From the NCBI GenBank assembly GCA_025531455.1, contig JAMYHL010000110.1, positions 35,352-99,351 on the forward strand: 64,000 bases of DNA, read 5' to 3'. Positions 59,601 to 64,000 of the stretch are shown piece after piece (the first letter of the stretch is position 1; each line of letters begins with the position of its first letter). A program made the position numbers and the translations under genes. The stretch comes from Apiotrichum sp. Y4204 (Eukaryota > Basidiomycota > Tremellomycetes > Trichosporonales > Trichosporonaceae). Under the pieces are notes generated by a model that was not told the DNA's origin, searched no databases, and saw nothing but the letters and a program-made list of their open reading frames with translations.

Positions 59601-60099
59601 ACGCAAAGCGCACTACTCCCCGCCTCCACCTGCTCCACCAAGCTTCCCGGTGAGCTTGTAATATTTCTAGCACCACCCGGCTCGATTTGTGCTCCAAGTA
59701 GGGACACTTTGCAGCCCCCGTTCTCGCGCACAAGCCTCGGCATCCGAAGCATCATCGGTGTCGACCTGAACACTTTCGGCACGCTACCCTTGACGGTGAT
59801 ACCACTAGTAGCGTCAGCTTCTTGAACTGTTTGGACGCTGGTCGTCTTCAATCAGAAATCTCCATTTTTCCCCTTCTGATCGACACACCCGACGAGACCT
59901 GCATCGCGGCTGCAGAAGCTGGGCCACGCCGATCCCCGTCTTGGTTCGTCCTCGACTTGGTCGTCCCACAACCTCGGTTGTTTGTCGTGTACTCCGTAAC
60001 CAACCACCACCACCACAACAACAACAACGTAGTGCGCTGTTGCCGTTAACAGCCTCTCGTCCGCCAGCGTCTTGAAACGCTATCTCGCGATTCAGCTGG
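56649..60099. promoter_or_regulatory. 3.4-kb divergent region between aminotransferase and PLD-like gene
   Basis: No gene accepted. The left part is very GC-rich (56790-57060) and carries an 11-G run at 56748-56758. The middle (57500-58560) has only short unsupported ORFs. A palindrome cluster at 59124-59240 is described separately. From about 59400 the + strand is C/T- and A/C-rich, fitting a long leader of the PLD-like gene. Confidence 0.4.
59124..59240. repeat. Palindrome cluster with perfect 13-bp inverted repeat
   Basis: The stretch is dense in ATGCAT, GATGCATC and TGATCCATG units. The arms GTGCATGCATATG (59207-59219) and CATATGCATGCAC (59228-59240) are exact reverse complements around an 8-nt loop. 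A separate 14-bp perfect palindrome CATCATGCATGATG is at 59157-59170. Confidence 0.85.
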
Positions 60100-63000
60100 A
60101 TGATGAGTGCACGCGAACGGCCTTCTAACATGGGGGAGGAGGTTGTTGAGGTACCCCGCAGTAGCAGGGCAAGCATTCTGCCTCAGACCCGGTTTCCTAC
60201 AGCCGCAACGACAACCATTGATCATCCCCTCAGCGAGAATGCTGCCATAAACCTCAACGATGATTCCGACCATCTTCAACATCAGAACATACAGCCTGAA
60301 CTCGACGGAAACGACGATGGCGGCGACGATGACCTTGGAACCACCCTGACACAACAGTCACACGACCAGCCCACAGGCCTGAAGACCAACACACTCGCTT
60401 CATACATCGCCCAAAACCCAAACCATACGGTGAAGCGGGCTATGCGTAAAATGTACCCAAAACCAAATCCCTTCGCGCGTCTGATTCATCGTTTTCAAGT
60501 GAAGCATTCAGTCATTGACGGCATGACCGACGCTGAGATGGCTTTTTGGGAGGCGAAGGGCCCCGAACTTCGTCGAAAGGCCGGTTGGAAACTCCCTGGA
60601 GAGAATGCTGAAGGGGCGGAGGTGTCAGAGCTCTTCTGGAAGATGTATCTGTCCCTCATGCCGACCCTCGTGCGCGACCCACTTGCAGGTATGACAACAC
60701 CCGATCTGCTGGGCAGCACCACCACGATGCCTCTGAGTATCATCTCCCTCATCCCCGATATCATCAAGCATTTCTATGATGTGATTGTTCGCGCTCAGAA
60801 AGAGGTGTTCATTGCCACCAATTACTGGCAGTAAGTTCTGAACAGCGTGAGGTTCACTGTTAACCCAGACCTTCGGATTCGGTTACAACAGTGTCCAAGG
60901 CACTGCGCGATCTTTCGGCCCAAGTGATGAAGGAGGGTCGACCAAAGGTTATCGTCAAGCTCATGTATGACCGCGGAAGCTGGGAGCAGCTGTGGAACGC
61001 CCATGCTCCAGTGCCACCTAAGGGCTGGACACCTCTCGACCTGCCAGCTGAGAACGAAATTCCCGGTATCCACATGGAGGTCATCGTGAGTACTGGCGCG
61101 ACAACCACAGCGCTGACTTTTCAGAACTTCCACAAAGTGCTGCTTGGCACTTTCCATGCCAAATTCATTGTTGTGGACCGCAAAGTCGCCTTGCTCTCAA
61201 GTAATAACATTCAAGATCGACCGAACCTTGAGATGATGACACATCTGGAAGGACCCGTCGTCGATGCGTTTTACGAGGTCGCTCTCCATTCATGGTACAA
61301 CAAGCTTTCTCCACCTCTGCCCTGTCTGTCAACCCCGTATCAGCCCCCGCGAGACTCAGATGGCACCATTCGCTACCTTTTCCGTGATCACAATCCCTAT
61401 TTCCGTGACTTGGAGATTCTCAAGGCTGCTCGTGCTGCACGTCTACTTCTCCGTCGCCAGACGGAGGATACCGAACGTGCTCGTAACCAGGGCATGTCTG
61501 CCCATCCCACTCGTGATCGTATCGACGGTATGGTAGAGGCAGTCCGCTCAGCCATGCTCCAACAAAGACAAAGTGTCTCGCAAAACGTTCAGCACGCCCA
61601 AGAGGAATTTGCTTTGCGGTCTGCGAACGCTATGAAGGAGCTCCGTGGTTTCAGTGAGCGCATGGGCTTTACGACTAGCCGTCCCAACAGTCGCCCAAAC
61701 AGCCGCAGGGGTAGTATGTCCGATCATGCCAGGTTGCGAGGAGACTACGATGAGGAAACAGCGGCTATCACGGCTCACAATGTGGCAAATGCAGGCAAGC
61801 CCGTGTCGGAAGCGCCCACATCGCCAACTTTACATGATGTTCCACTGAAGTCTGCTCCCGGTCATCACGCGACGTTCAACTTGGAGGATGACTCGGACCA
61901 GGATGGTGTTACCACGGCCAACACCTCGCGGCGCCAAAGCTTCCACTCGGCTCAAGAGGTTCTTGCAAAAGAACAGCGACGACCTGAAGCGTCAGGAGCA
62001 ATTCTTGGTGGGGAAATGTCCAGCAGCCCGCAATCCACCCCTGGGGTAATCCCAAATGGGGTAAACGATGGAGACGGGCTTGCAGCGGGTAACGGATCGG
62101 CCGAGTCGCCCTTTTACCATCCGGAAGATCATCCATCAAGTGGACCGGGTAAACCAGCTCTATCGGCGCTCAACATTCCCGGCAATGAACAGCTGGCCAC
62201 CGGCTCCCAGACGCCCCCTTCTACTCGCTGGGCGGATGAAAGCGCCTATGTTCCGAAACCATCGATTGACGAGGAAATTCCCCCTGGTCGTGGTACGAAG
62301 CGCATGTTCAAGTTGTCCAAACGTTTCAATGCTGGCGCCCTCAGTGACGCCTGGGCCACCGTCGAGGACTCAGATGAGCTGGACAATTTTAGACCACACG
62401 TTATCCACGCACCACACGACCCCTTCCCTGTCGCCATGACTTGTCGTCGCCCACATGGGATGCCCGGCCATCAAGACATTCGCAATCCTCAGAACGCAGC
62501 GTGGCTTGCTGGATGTCGTTATGCCAAACGACAGGTATTCATCCAGACCCCGACTCTCAACGCACGTCCAATCGTGCGCGCTGTCAAACAAACTTGTCGC
62601 TGCGGAGTCGAAGTGGTCCTCCTTCTTGACCTGGGATTCAATGACAAGGGTGAAAGTATCCCATTCCAAGGCGGCACGAACGAACAGGTTGTGGATCGTC
62701 TCTACAAGAAGCTCGGTGCTGAGGGCAAGTCGAAGTATCTCAAGGTGTATTGGTGAGCACTGCCTTCCACTGCAATGGGCTGGTTGGCTGATTTCTCAGG
62801 TACACCGGCAAGGATCAGATTCGACCACTCAACGCTGTGAAGAAGCAACGCAATTGTCATATCAAGCTTGCAATCTTCGACGACGAAGTTGTAATTGTGG
62901 GGAATGGCAATCAATAAGTATCTTGTTTGAAAACGCAGGTTTATGTGCTGACAGTCGTACGGATACGCAGAGCTGGTTCCATAGCCAAGAGATCAACGTT

Positions 63001-63244
63001 CTTCTCGACTCCAAGCAGGTTGTCAGGGAGATCCGGGAAAGTGAGTACCCCCGAGACTTGCAACTGACAGCACACAGCCCTACTCGCCAACCAAAACACG
63101 ATGCAGTACGGCGGTGTTCAAGAAGACGGTGTCTGGCGCGACTCACAGGGCTTGACCCTGGAAGACTACGGGGCCACGGGCGGTGGTGGGTTCCTCAGCG
63201 GACTGAGCGCGTTCGTCAACTTTGCAAAGACCGCCGCCAAGTAA
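60100..63244 (+). CDS. Phospholipase D-like protein with two HKD motifs
   Basis: PLD-superfamily protein of about 978 residues. Exons are 60100-60830, 60869-61085, 61125-62752, 62800-62913, 62961-63040 and 63078-63244; all introns are GT-AG except 62914-62960, which is AT-AC. The N-terminal third is disordered then helical (NPFARLIHRFQVKHSVIDGM). The first catalytic half has VFIATNYWQPSDSVTTVSK and the HKD motif FHAKFIVVDRKVALLSSNN. A poorly conserved linker of roughly 300 residues, rich in Ser, Pro and Asn (TTSRPNSRPNSRRGSM), follows. The second half has KRQVFIQTPTLNARPIVRAV, CGVEVVLLLDLGFNDKG and HKD motif CHIKLAIFDDEVVIVGNGNQ then DTQSWFHSQEINVLLDSKQ. It resembles fungal PLD-like proteins rather than SPO14, since PX and PH domains are not seen. 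Whether it acts on phospholipid or nucleic acid cannot be told. Confidence 0.9.
62914..62960 (+). other. 47-nt AT-AC intron in the PLD-like gene
   Basis: The intron begins ATAAGTATCT and ends GTCGTAC, with a branch-point-like CTGAC at 62949-62953. Removal joins GGC AAT CA to G GAT ACG CAG, restoring GNGNQDTQSW of the PLD family in frame. No in-frame GT-AG alternative keeps the motif, because CAA TAA gives a stop before the next GT. The ATAAGT start matches AT-AC introns of the major (U2) spliceosome rather than the U12 type (ATATCC). Confidence 0.8.
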
Positions 63245-63432
63245 CATTGCTATACATCTTCTGGGTTGTCTGTTGTCACACTCTCTTTCTTTCCTTTTGT
63301 CCTCACGACTAACGATATGCACAATCATAGCATTATTCTCAGAGTCCATACATATTTCCACTTGTCAGTCTCATGTTATTCATATCACCCGCTTGTCAGG
63401 TGCGGTTAGAACAAGGAGCTGGTTATGATGCA

Positions 63433-64000
63433 ATGATGTTTCTACCCCTCTCGATCCTTTCCGAATTTCCGGCCCTATACTGCGCAGACTGCAACACGCC
63501 ACTCGCACGAGGACTTCGCGTGTGCTTTATTCACAAGGAGGCGCTAGAGGCGCCTAGGAGGCTTCAGGAGCTGTTGGACCTGACCTCCACTCTGATACTT
63601 TCTTTGCCGTCTGGAGTGGATCCTGGGCCTTGGGCAACCTATTGCAACCTAACCATTCCTGACCTAGACGGACTGCGATCCAAAACATCGTTGGATCGTT
63701 GGGATAGTCACCTCTGCCTATTCAGAATACCCAAGATGTCCGGCCCGACTCCCAAGGCGGTCGTCCACACATCGCCACCACTGAGCCCGCTTCCAGCATC
63801 AGATGTGGAATCCATTCGTCTGCTGGCTACTGTCTGCGCCGGCGGCCTCAAAGCCGGAGTGACCACTGCGGATTGGGGAGCGAATGGTAAGATTCTCGGT
63901 ATGGTTTGTTAGCTAACGTTTTTAGGCAAACCGCTGGTGACATATGATGGTAATGTCGTTCCCTTGTCAGAGTTGGGCTCTGTCTCCACGTACCGGTCGC
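63433..64000 (+). CDS. Unknown protein, 3' partial
   Basis: Not recognised. An open frame begins at ATG 63433 (or at 63373, 20 codons earlier) and runs to 63886. A GT-AG intron of 39 nt at 63887-63925 then joins WGANG to KPLVTYDGNVVPLSELGS in frame up to the right edge. The N-terminal part has two cysteine pairs within LYCADCNTPLARGLRVCF and a Leu-rich stretch (LQELLDLTSTLILSLPSG). The spliced continuation across the edge supports a real gene. It follows the PLD-like gene on the same strand after fewer than 200 nt. Start and function are uncertain. Confidence 0.5.

Noticed and set aside
62455..63312. 285-codon plus-strand ORF overlapping the 3' part of the PLD-like gene
   Set aside because: It reads through introns in another frame; the HKD-containing frame is the conserved one.

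Overview
The window is nuclear DNA of a basidiomycete fungus, most likely a tremellomycete (the Cryptococcus/Trichosporon side of the tree). The genes are eukaryotic, dense with very short introns (mostly 34 to 57 nt), and the encoded proteins match fungal families. A GT90 (CAP10/CXT1-type) glycosyltransferase and a VAC8 whose N-terminus starts MGGVCSTCC point the same way. Genus and species cannot be read from the sequence. No rRNA, tRNA, transposase, reverse transcriptase, CRISPR or prokaryotic operon was seen. All functional names come from recognising protein families by eye; no search was run.

Layout from left to right: a GT90 glycosyltransferase cut by the left edge (+), SEN54 (+), POL3 (-), a mitochondrial acyl-CoA dehydrogenase (+), UTP18 (-), a gene-poor stretch of about 4 kb (12.1-16.0 kb), glycogen branching enzyme GLC3 (-), DPH3 (+), the PKA catalytic subunit (-), BCKDH E1 beta (+), ERV41 (+), a coiled-coil protein of unknown function (+), RVS167-type BAR/SH3 protein (-), VAC8 (+), a basic protein of unknown function (+), POP1 (-), RIT1 (+), an ARP9-like actin-related protein (+), HCS1-type helicase (+), PDE1 (-), mitochondrial ribosomal protein bS18m (+), AUR1 (-), alanine-glyoxylate aminotransferase (-), a phospholipase D-like protein (+) and an unknown gene cut by the right edge (+).

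The genes are mostly housekeeping. Several concern tRNA or translation (SEN54, POP1, RIT1, DPH3, UTP18, bS18m). POP1 and RIT1 are head to head over a 439-nt shared upstream region. Two members of the cAMP pathway, the PKA catalytic subunit and PDE1, lie about 25 kb apart, each with a long upstream region of over 2 kb. Mitochondrial and central metabolism is represented by the acyl-CoA dehydrogenase, BCKDH E1 beta, GLC3 and the aminotransferase; membrane traffic and lipids by ERV41, RVS167, VAC8, AUR1 and the PLD-like protein.

The most unusual signals are in the splicing. There is a 47-nt intron with AT and AC ends inside the second HKD region of the PLD-like gene, a 34-nt GC-AG intron inside a helicase motif of HCS1, and a 3-nt exon in the acyl-CoA dehydrogenase that restores a conserved Trp-Ile. 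In VAC8, eight successive introns all have phase 1, and seven of them sit at the same place in successive armadillo repeats. Outside genes, a palindromic E-box (TCACGTGA, twice extended to ATCACGTGAT) recurs upstream of several genes, and a perfect 13-bp inverted repeat lies in a palindrome cluster near 59.2 kb.
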